Positions 53,670 to 63,088 are shown, counted from the stretch's first letter. The stretch is DNA of 64,000 nucleotides from Syntrophomonadaceae bacterium (GCA_028706315.1 JAQWBP010000006.1:1-64000), one strand, 5' to 3'. Translations and numbers: made by a program. The notes: generated by a model from the letters alone, not told the origin.

Positions 53670-54743
53670 ATGAACGCTCAAATTAAAACTGAACTTCTGG
53701 GCATGAATATGCAGGAACTGGAAGAATATATGGCATCAATGGGTGAACCGCGGTTTAGGAGTAGACAGATTCATAAATGGATATATCAAAAAGAAGTTAA
53801 CTCATTTTATGATATGAGTGACTTACCCAGGGAACTCAGGCAGAAGTTGGATGAAAAAGCTCAAATATCGATTCCACGGGTTTTAAAGCAAAGAGTATCT
53901 GTTGATGGAACCCGAAAATTTTTAATGGAACTTGAGGATAAAAAGAGAATTGAAACAGTTCTGATTCCTCAGAGCAAAGATAAAAACACTAGATACACAT
54001 TATGTGTTTCAACTCAGGTGGGCTGTCCAATAGGTTGTGCTTTCTGTGCTACTGGAGTGTCAGGTTTTCAAAGAAACCTCAAGTATTATGAAATAGTAGG
54101 GGAATATCTGGGTGCGAAAAGAGAATTGGAGAAAAAAGTAAAAGCCGAAGATAACGCATTAATTGCTAATGTAGTTTACATGGGTATGGGTGAGCCTATG
54201 CTCAATTATGAAGATGTGATAAAATCAATTCGTATTTTAAATGACTCTATTGGTATAAACTTAGGGCAAAGGCATATTACCATTTCGACTTCCGGTGATA
54301 TTGGGGGTATTAATAAGCTAACCCGGGAGGATTTGCAGGTAACTCTCGCAATTTCGCTGCATGCCTGCAATGACGAGACACGAAACGATTTGATTCCCTT
54401 AAATCGTAAGTACCCGATTAGTGAATTAATGGAGGCAATTAATAATTACATTCTAGAAACAAATCGCAGGGTTACTTTTGAATATATTATGCTTGATAAC
54501 ATAAATGTAAGCAGGGCTGATGCAGATGATATGATAAAGCTCATCAAACCTGTTCTAGCCAATGTAAACCTGATTCCTTATAATGAGGTGGAAGGGTTAA
54601 TATACAAAAAACCGTCAGACAAAACTATTATGCAATTTTATAACTGGCTGGTTAACGGTGGACTTAATGTAACTATTAGAGAGGAAAAAGGTAGTGATAT
54701 CGAGGCTGCCTGTGGACAATTGCGTGCCAAACGTGAACGTTAG
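53670..54743 (+). CDS. rlmN: 23S rRNA/tRNA adenine-C2 methyltransferase RlmN
   Basis: The 357-residue radical-SAM methyltransferase modifies A2503 of 23S rRNA and A37 of tRNA. The cluster cysteines are C119, C123 and C126 in CPIGCAFCATG, and the second catalytic cysteine is in EAACGQLRAK. AGGAGG lies within the end of rsmB, 16 bases before the ATG, a slightly long distance. Order rsmB-rlmN-prpC-prkC is conserved in Firmicutes. Confidence 0.95.
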   Translation: MNAQIKTELLGMNMQELEEYMASMGEPRFRSRQIHKWIYQKEVNSFYDMSDLPRELRQKLDEKAQISIPRVLKQRVSVDGTRKFLMELEDKKRIETVLIPQSKDKNTRYTLCVSTQVGCPIGCAFCATGVSGFQRNLKYYEIVGEYLGAKRELEKKVKAEDNALIANVVYMGMGEPMLNYEDVIKSIRILNDSIGINLGQRHITISTSGDIGGINKLTREDLQVTLAISLHACNDETRNDLIPLNRKYPISELMEAINNYILETNRRVTFEYIMLDNINVSRADADDMIKLIKPVLANVNLIPYNEVEGLIYKKPSDKTIMQFYNWLVNGGLNVTIREEKGSDIEAACGQLRAKRER

Positions 54744-54783
54744 TATACCTGAATCTACCATATGTAAAATTGAGGTGTAAATT

Positions 54784-55491
54784 ATGAAGATAGGCGTTAT
54801 TTCTGATATAGGGCTTATGCGTAATAAAAATGAAGATAATTACCTCATTAACCAGGAACAGGGGCTTTTTATCGTCTGTGACGGTATGGGTGGACATAAA
54901 GGTGGAGAAGTAGCATCGCAGATTGCTATTGATGTCATTGATAAATATTTTCAAGGCAATCAGGATGAAAACCAGGTTACTATGCTTAATAAGGCGATAG
55001 AATTGGCTAATCGAGTAATTTGGACAAAGGGTAAGGAACACCCCCAGTTATATGAAATGGGAACAACAATCACAGCAGCTTTTTTAGATAACGACCAGCT
55101 TACTGTTGCAAATGTCGGGGATAGTAGTTTATATATAATTAGAAATGATAATATTCGTAAGGTAACTAGAGACCACACTTTAGCTCAGCAAATGGTTTCA
55201 GATGGTTTATTACCCCATGAGGAAGTTCGCGCGAGTACCTATAATCATGTACTAACTAGAGCGTTGGGCGTGGAGGAAGAAGTAATTATAGATAATTTTA
55301 CTGAAGAAATCTTACCCGGGGATTTTGTAATGATCTGCAGTGATGGTTTAAGTGATATGCTTGATGAAAACGAAATTTTATCGATAATCCACACCGATAA
55401 AGAAGTAGACAGTATAACCTGCGAGCTTCTAGATCAGGCTCTACAAAAGGGTGGACATGACAATATCACAGTAATACTTATGCGCTTATGA
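54784..55491 (+). CDS. prpC: PP2C-type Ser/Thr protein phosphatase
   Basis: The 235-residue Mn2+/Mg2+ phosphatase reverses phosphorylation by PrkC. Metal motifs are RNKNEDNYL, VCDGMGGHKGGEVAS and the later SDGLSDML and GGHDNIT. It is directly upstream of prkC and coupled by a 16-base gap. Confidence 0.93.
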   Translation: MKIGVISDIGLMRNKNEDNYLINQEQGLFIVCDGMGGHKGGEVASQIAIDVIDKYFQGNQDENQVTMLNKAIELANRVIWTKGKEHPQLYEMGTTITAAFLDNDQLTVANVGDSSLYIIRNDNIRKVTRDHTLAQQMVSDGLLPHEEVRASTYNHVLTRALGVEEEVIIDNFTEEILPGDFVMICSDGLSDMLDENEILSIIHTDKEVDSITCELLDQALQKGGHDNITVILMRL

Positions 55492-55507
55492 TTGGGAGGT
55501 AAGCAGT

Positions 55508-57346
55508 TTGAATGGCACTGTATTAGCGGATCGGTATGAATTAATTGAAAAAACCGGTGAAGGTGGAATGGCTACAGTTTATAAAGCACGCTGTAGAATA
55601 CTTGACCGTACTGTAGCTGTTAAAATATTAAAGGAAGAATATTCCGGTGATAAAAATTTTGTTGAGAAATTTAGAACAGAGGCCTTAGCAGCTGCTCGGC
55701 TTTCTCATCCGAATATTGTTAATATTTACGATGTAGGCCAGCAGGACGATATTTATTATATTATCATGGAATACGTAGAAGGCGATACTCTTAAAGATAT
55801 CATATGTAATGAAGGCCCCCTGCCAGTTAACAAAGCAGTTAATATTGCTATTATGATTTGTGATGGTATTCATCATGCCCATGAAAAAGGATTAATTCAT
55901 AAGGATATAAAACCGCATAATATACTTATAACTAAAAATGGAATGGTTAAAGTTGCCGATTTCGGAATTGCTCAGGCAATAACAAGTAACACTATAACAT
56001 TTGGCGATAATGTAGTAGGTTCAGTTCATTATATTTCACCAGAACAAGCCAAGGGACAACCTGTAACACCCGCTACAGATATATATTCTCTGGGCTGCGT
56101 GCTATACGAGATGCTAACTGGTAAGGTTCCTTTTGATGCTGAAAGTCCGATTACAGTAGCTCTAAAACATATTCATGATGAACCAGTCTCACCCCGGGCC
56201 ATCAATACAAAGATTCCCCCTGTATTGGAAGGGATAATACTAAAAGCAATGGAGAAACTACCAGCACATCGTTACTCAACTGCGGAGCAAATGCGGAATG
56301 CACTCCTTAGTATTGGCACTGGTGCAGCTCCTGATTATTATAGAAAACATGATAATGATAAAACTATTATAATGTCTCCTTTAGCTGAAGAAGGGAATGA
56401 TAATGGTTTGAAAAAAAAACGAGTACGCCCGGCAGGATTAGTCCTGGCCGTTCTAGCAGTTCTAGGTTTAATAGCTGGTTTTCTATTTTCTGGTGGCGGC
56501 ATTTTTGGCGAAGAAGTAATAGTACCTGATATAAAAGGTGCCCAAGTTAAAGAAGCTAATCAGGAACTTAAACGGCTGGGCCTTACGATGAACGTGGTGG
56601 GTGAAGATTTTAGTGAGGAGTTTCAAAAAGATGAGATAATATCGCAAAATCCTGGTAAAGGCAGCAAAGTCAAAGAGGGACGGGAAATTAGCGTTATATT
56701 AAGCAAGGGAGCAGATCTGCAGGAAGTACCTAATGTCGTCGGTTATAAGCAAAGTGATGCTGAGCTCAAATTAAAAAATGACGGCTTTAGCGTTAGTTCA
56801 ATTGAAGAAAAGCATGATAATAAATATGAAGCGGGTACAGTTATTTCTCAGATCCCTCTTGCAGGTGAAAAGGCTAAAGAGGGAGCCGGTATTGCTCTCA
56901 TGATCAGTAAGGGCGAAAGGCCTGAAAGAGTTACGATGCCGGATCTTGTAGGTTTAAATCTGGATGCGGCCAAAAAAAAATTAAAAGAAAATAACCTGGC
57001 AGACGGTAGTATCAAAAGAAAAGAAAGTAACGAGTTTTTTAATAATCAGGTAATAGAGCAAGATACTGATGCCGGAGTACTCGTCGATGAACAGACTAGT
57101 ATTAACCTGGTGGTGAGCAGGGGTCCTGGACCGGTGGCAAAAACAAAAGCTATAGACTTTATGCTGCCTGATGATCAGGATTATTATAAAGTTATTATTC
57201 ATGTAATTGATGCTAAAGGGGAACGAGAGGTATACAATCAGATGCGCAGAGCAGGTGAATCTGTTAATGCTGCGATTAGTTATTTTGGTACCGCAAAAGT
57301 TAATATTTATCTTAATGGAAAACTGAACCAAACGTTAACCTTGTAA
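55508..57346 (+). CDS. prkC: Membrane Ser/Thr kinase PrkC with PASTA repeats
   Basis: The 612-residue Hanks-type kinase has an N-terminal kinase domain: glycine loop GEGGMATVYKA, Lys39 in VAVKIL, the catalytic HKDIKPHN near residue 132 (HRD replaced by HKD) and ADFGIAQ. One membrane helix (near residues 310-330) follows. Outside lie three PASTA repeats, VPDIKGAQ, VPNVVGYKQ and MPDLVGLN, which bind muropeptides. In Bacillus PrkC controls spore germination in response to peptidoglycan fragments. The TTG start follows GGGAGGT. Confidence 0.94.
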   Translation: MNGTVLADRYELIEKTGEGGMATVYKARCRILDRTVAVKILKEEYSGDKNFVEKFRTEALAAARLSHPNIVNIYDVGQQDDIYYIIMEYVEGDTLKDIICNEGPLPVNKAVNIAIMICDGIHHAHEKGLIHKDIKPHNILITKNGMVKVADFGIAQAITSNTITFGDNVVGSVHYISPEQAKGQPVTPATDIYSLGCVLYEMLTGKVPFDAESPITVALKHIHDEPVSPRAINTKIPPVLEGIILKAMEKLPAHRYSTAEQMRNALLSIGTGAAPDYYRKHDNDKTIIMSPLAEEGNDNGLKKKRVRPAGLVLAVLAVLGLIAGFLFSGGGIFGEEVIVPDIKGAQVKEANQELKRLGLTMNVVGEDFSEEFQKDEIISQNPGKGSKVKEGREISVILSKGADLQEVPNVVGYKQSDAELKLKNDGFSVSSIEEKHDNKYEAGTVISQIPLAGEKAKEGAGIALMISKGERPERVTMPDLVGLNLDAAKKKLKENNLADGSIKRKESNEFFNNQVIEQDTDAGVLVDEQTSINLVVSRGPGPVAKTKAIDFMLPDDQDYYKVIIHVIDAKGEREVYNQMRRAGESVNAAISYFGTAKVNIYLNGKLNQTLTL

Positions 57347-57413
57347 ACAATTTGAATTCATATGGTTGTGTTCTTCGGTACTGCTAACACGCTCTATTTA
57401 AGGGAGGAGATTT

Positions 57414-58298
57414 ATGACCGGAAATCAGCTGGAAGGCGTTATATTCAAAAAATATAGTGGTTACTATTATGTTCAGGATCAAGAAAAGAATATATATGAG
57501 TGTAAAATACGCGGAAAAATAAAAAATCAGGTTCTTGCTGGTGATAAAGCTGTATTTACGCCATTAGAAAAGGATAAGGGGATTTTAGAAGAGATTCTAC
57601 CGCGCAAGAATGAAATGTATCGTCCCAGGATAGCTAATGTCGATATAGTATTAATAATCATGGCTCATGACCGACCTGCGCCTAGCCTCGTGCTGCTCGA
57701 TAGGTTGCTATTTCTGGCGCAGTATAATAAGCTAATTCCTTATATCATTTTAAATAAATGTGATCTGCAGCAAAGTGAAAAAGCAAGTATGTTAAATGAC
57801 TATTATCCAAAGGCCGGCTTTAATTTTATTAGGACGTCGACTATGGATAAAACGGGTCTTAGTGAAATAAAAGAGATTATTGCTGGTACTATTGCTGTTT
57901 TTGCTGGCCCTTCTGGGGTAGGTAAATCAAGTCTACTTAATGCATTGCTAGATGGGCATCCAGTTAAAACTCAGGAAGTAAGTAAGAAAATCGGTCGGGG
58001 TAAACATACTACCAGACATGTAGAGATTTATCCGGTGGGGTCTAGCGGTTGGATAGCTGATACTCCGGGTTTTAGTGTAATTGATATGCCTGATGTTTCC
58101 AGCAATAACGTCGCTGAATATTTTCCGGATTTTAAAGAATTTACGGCTGAATGCCGATTTAATAACTGCCTGCATTATAAAGAAAAAGATTGTGGGGTAA
58201 AAGATGCAGTTGCCAAGGGGATAATTGCAGAATTTCGTTATTCTAACTATTTAACTATGCTGGATGAAGTAATACAAAATGAGAGGTGTTATCGATGA
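57414..58298 (+). CDS. rsgA: Ribosome small-subunit GTPase RsgA
   Basis: The 294-residue circularly permuted GTPase is needed for 30S maturation. An OB domain (residues 1-70) precedes the permuted G motifs: NKCDL (G4) before GPSGVGKSS (G1, near 165) and DTPGFS (G3). The zinc domain CRFNNCLHYKEKDC is at the C-terminus. Its stop overlaps the rpe start by 4 bases (ATGA). It is the fourth gene in the prpC-prkC-rsgA-rpe run. Confidence 0.95.
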   Translation: MTGNQLEGVIFKKYSGYYYVQDQEKNIYECKIRGKIKNQVLAGDKAVFTPLEKDKGILEEILPRKNEMYRPRIANVDIVLIIMAHDRPAPSLVLLDRLLFLAQYNKLIPYIILNKCDLQQSEKASMLNDYYPKAGFNFIRTSTMDKTGLSEIKEIIAGTIAVFAGPSGVGKSSLLNALLDGHPVKTQEVSKKIGRGKHTTRHVEIYPVGSSGWIADTPGFSVIDMPDVSSNNVAEYFPDFKEFTAECRFNNCLHYKEKDCGVKDAVAKGIIAEFRYSNYLTMLDEVIQNERCYR

Positions 58299-58948
58299 TA
58301 ACCATTGCCCCTTCTATTTTATCAGCCAACTTTGCTAGGCTGGCAGAAGATATTAGAAAAGTTGAAACCGCCAGGGCTGACTGGCTTCACATAGATGTAA
58401 TGGATGGGCATTTTGTTCCTAACCTTACTATTGGCCCTCAGGTTGTTGCAGATATAAAGCAGGAGACAAATTTGTTTCTTGATGTTCACTTGATGATTGA
58501 AAAACCTGATAATCTTATACCAGCATTTGCGGCAGCAGGTGCTGATATGATTACGGTCCATTTTGAAGCATGTCCTCACCTTCACCGTACGGTTCATATG
58601 ATCAAGGAACTGGGAATTTCAGCAGGAGTTGCGCTTAATCCCGCCAGTCCAGCCTTCTTGCTGGAAGATATTTTAGGTGATATTGACCTCGTACTGATAA
58701 TGAGCGTTAACCCCGGATTTGGTGGACAAAAATTCATTTCTAGTGTTATACCCAAGGTAAAAGCAATTAAAAATATGCTGGTCACTCGAAATTCAACCGC
58801 CTTTCTCGAAATTGACGGAGGTATTAACCATGAAACTGGCTATCAGGCTGTACAGGCTGGTTGTAATGTTTTAGTAGCCGGTTCCTATATATTTAAATCA
58901 GACAATATACCAGCTTCAGTTCTTAAGCTTAAAAACCTGATTGCTTGA
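58295..58948 (+). CDS. rpe: Ribulose-phosphate 3-epimerase
   Basis: The 217-residue TIM barrel interconverts ribulose and xylulose 5-phosphate. It shows APSILSANFARL at the N-terminus, HIDVMDGHFVPNLTIG, DVHLMIEKP, MSVNPGFGGQKF and EIDGGIN, which carry the metal and substrate ligands. The ATG at 58295 overlaps the rsgA stop and has GAGAGGTG upstream. The next gene is the riboflavin operon, 47 bases from its riboswitch. Confidence 0.94.
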   Translation: MITIAPSILSANFARLAEDIRKVETARADWLHIDVMDGHFVPNLTIGPQVVADIKQETNLFLDVHLMIEKPDNLIPAFAAAGADMITVHFEACPHLHRTVHMIKELGISAGVALNPASPAFLLEDILGDIDLVLIMSVNPGFGGQKFISSVIPKVKAIKNMLVTRNSTAFLEIDGGINHETGYQAVQAGCNVLVAGSYIFKSDNIPASVLKLKNLIA

Positions 58949-58995
58949 CCGATTTATATTCTAGTGCTACCATTAATTAAACTAAATAAAAATTA

Positions 58996-59110
58996 AACTT
59001 CTTTGGGGTTGGGTGGAATTCCCTATCGGCGGTATAGCCCGCAAGCCGTAAGGCATGATCTGGTGAAACTCCAGGGCCGACAGTAAGAGTCTGGATGGGA
59101 GAAGAGGTTG
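58996..59110 (+). promoter_or_regulatory. FMN riboswitch (RFN element)
   Basis: The conserved boxes are present in order: GGGGTTGGGTGGAATTCCC, CGGCGGTATAGCCCGC, GGTGAAACTCCAGGGCCGAC, AGTAAGAGTCTGGATGGGAG and AGAAG, closing a terminal stem with AACTTCTTT. It senses flavin mononucleotide and controls the rib operon downstream. Confidence 0.97.
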
Positions 59111-59155
59111 TTTTGGTATGTAGTCAAATGCGTACTTTAATCTTTTATGCCATTT

Positions 59156-59178
59156 AACCCGATTATATCGGGTTTTTC
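59156..59178 (+). terminator. Riboswitch-controlled terminator
   Basis: AACCCGAT (59156-59163) pairs with ATCGGGTT (59167-59174), followed by Ts, 46 bases after the FMN riboswitch and 33 before ribD. It is the expected expression platform. Confidence 0.85.
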
Positions 59179-59210
59179 TATTTTTATTATGCATTTAGAG
59201 GTGTCATATA

Positions 59211-60308
59211 GTGGATGATATTGATATTAGATTTATGTATCGAGCATTAGAAATCGCTGCCAAGGCTACTGGTAGGACTAACCCTAATCCGATGGTCGGT
59301 GCAGTAATAGTAAAAAATGATGAAATAGTTGGCGAAGGCTTTCATCATAAAGCGGGTACACCACACGCGGAAATCCATGCACTTAATGCTGCAGGAAATA
59401 ATGCCTTTGGTGCTACTATGTATGTCACCCTGGAACCGTGTAGTCATTACGGTAAAACCCCTCCTTGTGTGGAAACGGTTATAAAAGCGGGGATAAAAAG
59501 GGTAGTTATCGCAACTATAGATCCTAATCCCCGGGTAACAGGTAAAGGACTAAGAAAACTTGAAAATGCAGGTATTGATACTAGAGTAGGAGTGCTGGAG
59601 AACGAGGCAGTAAAGTTGAATGAAGTTTTCTTTAAATATATTCGTAAGGGAATGCCTTATGTAGCTTTGAAAACTGCTATGACCCTTGACGGGAAAATTG
59701 CCAGTTTTAATGGAGATTCCCGCTGGATAACTAACGAGGAATCGCGAAATTTTGTACATAGGCTGAGAAATACTTATGATGCCGTACTGGTAGGAATAGG
59801 GACAGTGCTAAAAGATGATCCATGGCTGAACACACGTCTTAATTGTGAGGATATAAAGGACCCTATCCGGATTATTATTGATACTAACCTGGATCTACCT
59901 CGTGAAAGTCGTATTTCTAAAACTGCTCTTAAGCAGAGGACCCTTGTGTTTTGTTCCCATAATGCTGCTGAAGATAGGAAACAATATCTTAGCAGTAAAG
60001 GTATTAAAATTATTCCTGTCCAGGCTCATGCTGGATTAATTGAACTGGAAGATGTCTTGAAGATTCTGGGGAAGATGGAGATATGCAGTGTACTTGTAGA
60101 AGGCGGTGGAGAAATAAATGCATACTTAATGCAACAACATCTGGTTGATAAAGTATACTGGTTTATTGCTCCGAAGATTATAGGTGGCAAGGAAGCACCT
60201 TCACCAATTGGCGGAAAAGGTATTGAACTGATGGATAATGCACTGGAACTTAAAGAGATTGAAATTCAGCGTTTTCACGAGGACCTAATGATTATCGGAT
60301 ATTTTTAA
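59211..60308 (+). CDS. ribD: Bifunctional riboflavin deaminase/reductase RibD
   Basis: The 365-residue enzyme carries out two steps of riboflavin synthesis. The N-terminal deaminase (residues 1-145) has the zinc site HAEIHAL and EPCSHYGKTPPC, and the C-terminal reductase (from 150) shows LKTAMTLDGKIAS, DAVLVGIGTVLKDDPWLNTR and SVLVEGGGEINAYLM. The GTG start follows AGAGGTG. It is the first gene after the FMN riboswitch. A 400-base gap with an inserted element separates it from ribE. Confidence 0.95.
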   Translation: MDDIDIRFMYRALEIAAKATGRTNPNPMVGAVIVKNDEIVGEGFHHKAGTPHAEIHALNAAGNNAFGATMYVTLEPCSHYGKTPPCVETVIKAGIKRVVIATIDPNPRVTGKGLRKLENAGIDTRVGVLENEAVKLNEVFFKYIRKGMPYVALKTAMTLDGKIASFNGDSRWITNEESRNFVHRLRNTYDAVLVGIGTVLKDDPWLNTRLNCEDIKDPIRIIIDTNLDLPRESRISKTALKQRTLVFCSHNAAEDRKQYLSSKGIKIIPVQAHAGLIELEDVLKILGKMEICSVLVEGGGEINAYLMQQHLVDKVYWFIAPKIIGGKEAPSPIGGKGIELMDNALELKEIEIQRFHEDLMIIGYF

Positions 60309-60340
60309 GCTATCCCATAATTTAATATTGATTTCATTGC

Positions 60341-60644
60341 GAAAACCCCTAAATCAGCCTGTTTGAATGTATAAATATGTAGAGCGACGTTAACGGAGCA
60401 TGGTAGTACCCGGGGGCATCACCGGTGTTCGCTCCGCTCACTATTAGGGACAAAACACCCTGCGAAGGCGCAGCAGCGGAAGGGGGCGAGCGACACGGAC
60501 GTAGCGAGAGGGTAGCTGAACATGGACGTGAATCTACCCGGTACCCCTGGAGCTGCAAGACAAGCAGATGGTGTTTCCCATGCGGAGAGTAGTCGCCGGA
60601 ATATTTATGCATTCAAACTAACGCCATATAACTTTTTTCAGGGG
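60341..60644. repeat. Repeat family copy 3 (complete, with GC-rich core)
   Basis: The element is bounded by GTTTGAATGTATAAATAT (60361-60378) and ATATTTATGCATTCAAAC (60601-60618), inverted repeats with one mismatch in 18. Outer flanks CCCCTAAATCAGCCT and TAACGCCATATAACTTTT recur in the copies at 7688 and 24282. Between the repeats lies a core of about 220 bases with roughly 60% GC by hand count. It occupies the ribD-ribE gap inside the rib operon. Confidence 0.7.
60381..60600. other. GC-rich, probably structured core of the repeat element
   Basis: The core has many short complementary blocks, such as GGTGTT (60424-60429) with AACACC (60454-60459), GGGTAG (60510-60515) with CTACCC (60534-60539) and GCATGG with CCATGC. 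No reading frame on either strand looks like protein; the 87-codon - strand frame is rich in Pro, Ser and Arg and has no ribosome binding site. It could be a structured RNA, a group II intron fragment or unknown mobile DNA. Confidence 0.4.
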
Positions 60645-60708
60645 AATCAATATTTATTTTTCATATGTAATCAATAGCGATAAGTAAAAAAATAAAGCTG
60701 GTGATATT

Positions 60709-61356
60709 ATTTTTACGGGCATTATCGAAGAAATCGGTCAAGTAAGACAAGTTGTTCGCGGAAGTAAATCTATACAAATGGTTATTTCGGCTGCCAAGGT
60801 ACTTGCAGATGTCAAAAAAGGTGATAGTATCTGTGTAAATGGTGTCTGCCTTACGGTTGTTGAGTTTAGTAACAACTATTTTACTTCTGATGTGATGCCG
60901 GAAACTGTAGAAAAAACTACCTTAAAAAATTTGCAAAGTGGACACCAAGTTAATCTCGAACGTGCTTTAAGATTGGAAGACAGGCTAGGGGGTCATATTG
61001 TTCAGGGACATGTTGACGGTGTGGGCAAAATCTTAGCCCAAGAGGTGCTGGATATTGCAGTAATATACCGAATTGGAGCTCCCAATAACATTTTAAAATA
61101 TACGGTCCCCAAGGGTTCAATTGCTATTGACGGAATAAGCCTCACGGTGGTTGATGTATATTCAGACAGCTTTACTATTTCACTAATACCACATACGGCA
61201 CATCAGACAACACTGGGAGCAAAGAATCCTGGTGATATGATTAATTTAGAAACAGATATTATCGGTAGGTATATTGAAAAGTTTTTAAAGGTGGGTGAAG
61301 CAGAAAATAATAATAATATGACTATGGGATTCCTGACGGAACACGGTTTTATTTAA
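60709..61356 (+). CDS. ribE: Riboflavin synthase alpha chain, AUU start
   Basis: The protein has about 215 residues and forms riboflavin from two lumazine molecules. Both lumazine-binding halves are present: [14 protein letters not shown] with [15 protein letters not shown], and [13 protein letters not shown] with [15 protein letters not shown]. All homologues begin MFTGIIEE. Here the codon before FTGII is ATT (60709), no ATG, GTG or TTG is in frame upstream of it, and AGCTGGTG sits at the right distance. The first standard start, ATG 60778, would lose 23 conserved residues. The 3' end abuts ribBA with a 14-base gap. Confidence 0.9.
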   Translation: MFTGIIEEIGQVRQVVRGSKSIQMVISAAKVLADVKKGDSICVNGVCLTVVEFSNNYFTSDVMPETVEKTTLKNLQSGHQVNLERALRLEDRLGGHIVQGHVDGVGKILAQEVLDIAVIYRIGAPNNILKYTVPKGSIAIDGISLTVVDVYSDSFTISLIPHTAHQTTLGAKNPGDMINLETDIIGRYIEKFLKVGEAENNNNMTMGFLTEHGFI

Positions 61357-61370
61357 AGGGAGGTATGTTG

Positions 61371-62567
61371 ATGTTTAACAGTATAGAAGAGGCAATAAAC
61401 GATGTACGCGAAGGTAAAATGGTTCTTCTGGTAGATGATGAGGACCGTGAAAATGAAGGGGATGTGATGATAGCAGCAGAAAAAGCCACGCCAGATATAA
61501 TAAATTTCATGGCCTCACATGCCAAAGGCTTAATCTGTGTGCCGATGCTGGGTGAGCGGCTGGATGAATTAAACATCAAGCCGATGGTTCTTGACAATAC
61601 TGATAATCACGAAACTGCATTTACGGTGTCGGTAGATTATAAGACTTGTACAACCGGCATATCTGCTTATGAGAGAGCTGCTACCGTTAAGGCATTAATA
61701 TCAGAGGAATGTCAAGCTGAGGAATTCAGAAAGCCAGGACATATTTTCCCTTTAAGATATAGACAAGGGGGAGTACTTAAAAGAGCCGGGCATACTGAAG
61801 GTTCTATCGACCTCTCTAAACTTGCAGGCCTTTACCCTGCAGCGGTGATTTGTGAAGTAATGAATAATGATGGAACTATGGCTCGTGTTCCAGAATTAAT
61901 TAAATTTGCTGAAAAGCATAATATAAAGATAGTGACGATTGCTGATCTGATTGAATATCGTCGGCGGAAAGAAAAATTAATAGTACGGGTAGATGACGCC
62001 CATTTGCCTACCAGGTATGGTGATTTTACTGCGGTAGCTTATGAATCGCTGCTGGATAATAAAGGCCATATAGCACTAGTTAAAGGTGAATGGGGCGAAG
62101 ATGAACCTATTCTGGTACGCGTACATTCTGAATGTCTTACCGGAGATGTATTTTGTTCTAACCGTTGCGATTGTGGTGATCAGCTGGCTACTGCGCTTAG
62201 AATGATTGAAGAGGAAGGTAAAGGAGTACTCCTCTATATGCGGCAGGAAGGTAGGGGTATAGGCTTAACCAATAAGATAAGGGCCTACAAGCTGCAGGAT
62301 AATGGATGGGATACAGTTGAAGCTAATATAAAACTTGGATTTCCTCCAGATCTGCGTAACTATGGAATTGGTGCCCAAATACTTGTTGACATTGGGGTGC
62401 GCAAAATGCGTCTAATGACTAATAATCCGAAAAAAATTAAAGGATTGGAAGGTTATGGCCTTGAAGTTGTAGAAAGAGTACCTATCGAAATAGCCTGCAA
62501 AGAAGAGAGTATGCGCTATATGAAGACTAAAAAGGAAAAGATGGGGCACATATTATCTAATATTTAG
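61371..62567 (+). CDS. ribBA: Bifunctional DHBP synthase/GTP cyclohydrolase II RibBA
   Basis: The 398-residue fusion makes both starting materials of riboflavin. The RibB half (residues 1-200) has [17 protein letters not shown] and [17 protein letters not shown]. The RibA half has the zinc cysteines in [21 protein letters not shown] and [19 protein letters not shown]. The ATG at 61371 follows GGGAGG; the upstream TTG (61365) touches it. Confidence 0.96.
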   Translation: MFNSIEEAINDVREGKMVLLVDDEDRENEGDVMIAAEKATPDIINFMASHAKGLICVPMLGERLDELNIKPMVLDNTDNHETAFTVSVDYKTCTTGISAYERAATVKALISEECQAEEFRKPGHIFPLRYRQGGVLKRAGHTEGSIDLSKLAGLYPAAVICEVMNNDGTMARVPELIKFAEKHNIKIVTIADLIEYRRRKEKLIVRVDDAHLPTRYGDFTAVAYESLLDNKGHIALVKGEWGEDEPILVRVHSECLTGDVFCSNRCDCGDQLATALRMIEEEGKGVLLYMRQEGRGIGLTNKIRAYKLQDNGWDTVEANIKLGFPPDLRNYGIGAQILVDIGVRKMRLMTNNPKKIKGLEGYGLEVVERVPIEIACKEESMRYMKTKKEKMGHILSNI

Positions 62568-62591
62568 CAGATGAATCAGGGGGTTATAGAA

Positions 62592-63056
62592 TTGGCAAGA
62601 ATATATGAAGGTAAACTTATTGGCGAAAATCAAAAATATGCAATTATTGTATCAAGATTTAATGAGTTCATTACAAATAAACTTCTTTCCGGGTGCTTGG
62701 ATGCTCTAAACCGTCATAATGTTGAAACGGAAAACATAGATATAGCCTGGGTGCCTGGTGCATTTGAGATGCCGTTGATAGCGCAAAAATTGGCAGCTAA
62801 AGGTTATGATGCCGTTATATGCCTCGGAGCAGTCATTCGAGGGGCCACGCCACATTTTGAGTATGTTTCAGCAGAAGTTACTAAAGGAATAGCACAGGTA
62901 GGACTCAACTCTGGTATCCCGATTATATATGGGGTTATTACAGCAGATACTATAGAGCAGGCCATAGAAAGAGCAGGTACCAAAGCGGGGAATAAAGGCG
63001 TTGATGCCGCTATAACGGCGATTGAAATGGTAAATTTAATTAAAGAATTTAATTAA
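62592..63056 (+). CDS. ribH: 6,7-dimethyl-8-ribityllumazine synthase
   Basis: The 154-residue enzyme makes the substrate of riboflavin synthase and forms an icosahedral shell. It shows [45 protein letters not shown] and [15 protein letters not shown]. The TTG at 62592 has GGGGG 8 bases upstream and gives the usual length, whereas the ATG at 62571 would place the Shine-Dalgarno inside the gene. It is the last gene of the operon. Confidence 0.94.
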   Translation: MARIYEGKLIGENQKYAIIVSRFNEFITNKLLSGCLDALNRHNVETENIDIAWVPGAFEMPLIAQKLAAKGYDAVICLGAVIRGATPHFEYVSAEVTKGIAQVGLNSGIPIIYGVITADTIEQAIERAGTKAGNKGVDAAITAIEMVNLIKEFN

Positions 63057-63088
63057 AGAATTAAGTTAATATAAATAGTAAATATTTG

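Noticed and set aside
60381-60600. A group II intron or CRISPR-like guide locus
   Set aside because: The intron domain V pattern and any reverse transcriptase or nuclease gene are missing, and there are no regularly spaced repeats. It stays a hypothesis only.
60349-60612. An 87-codon - strand frame through the GC-rich core
   Set aside because: It has no ribosome binding site, an odd Pro/Ser/Arg-rich composition, and matches the paired blocks of a structured element. It looks like chance in GC-rich DNA.
60778-61356. A ribE gene starting at ATG 60778
   Set aside because: It would drop the first 23 residues, including the universally conserved FTGIIEE and the start of the first lumazine-binding barrel. 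The upstream frame is open and matches the family.
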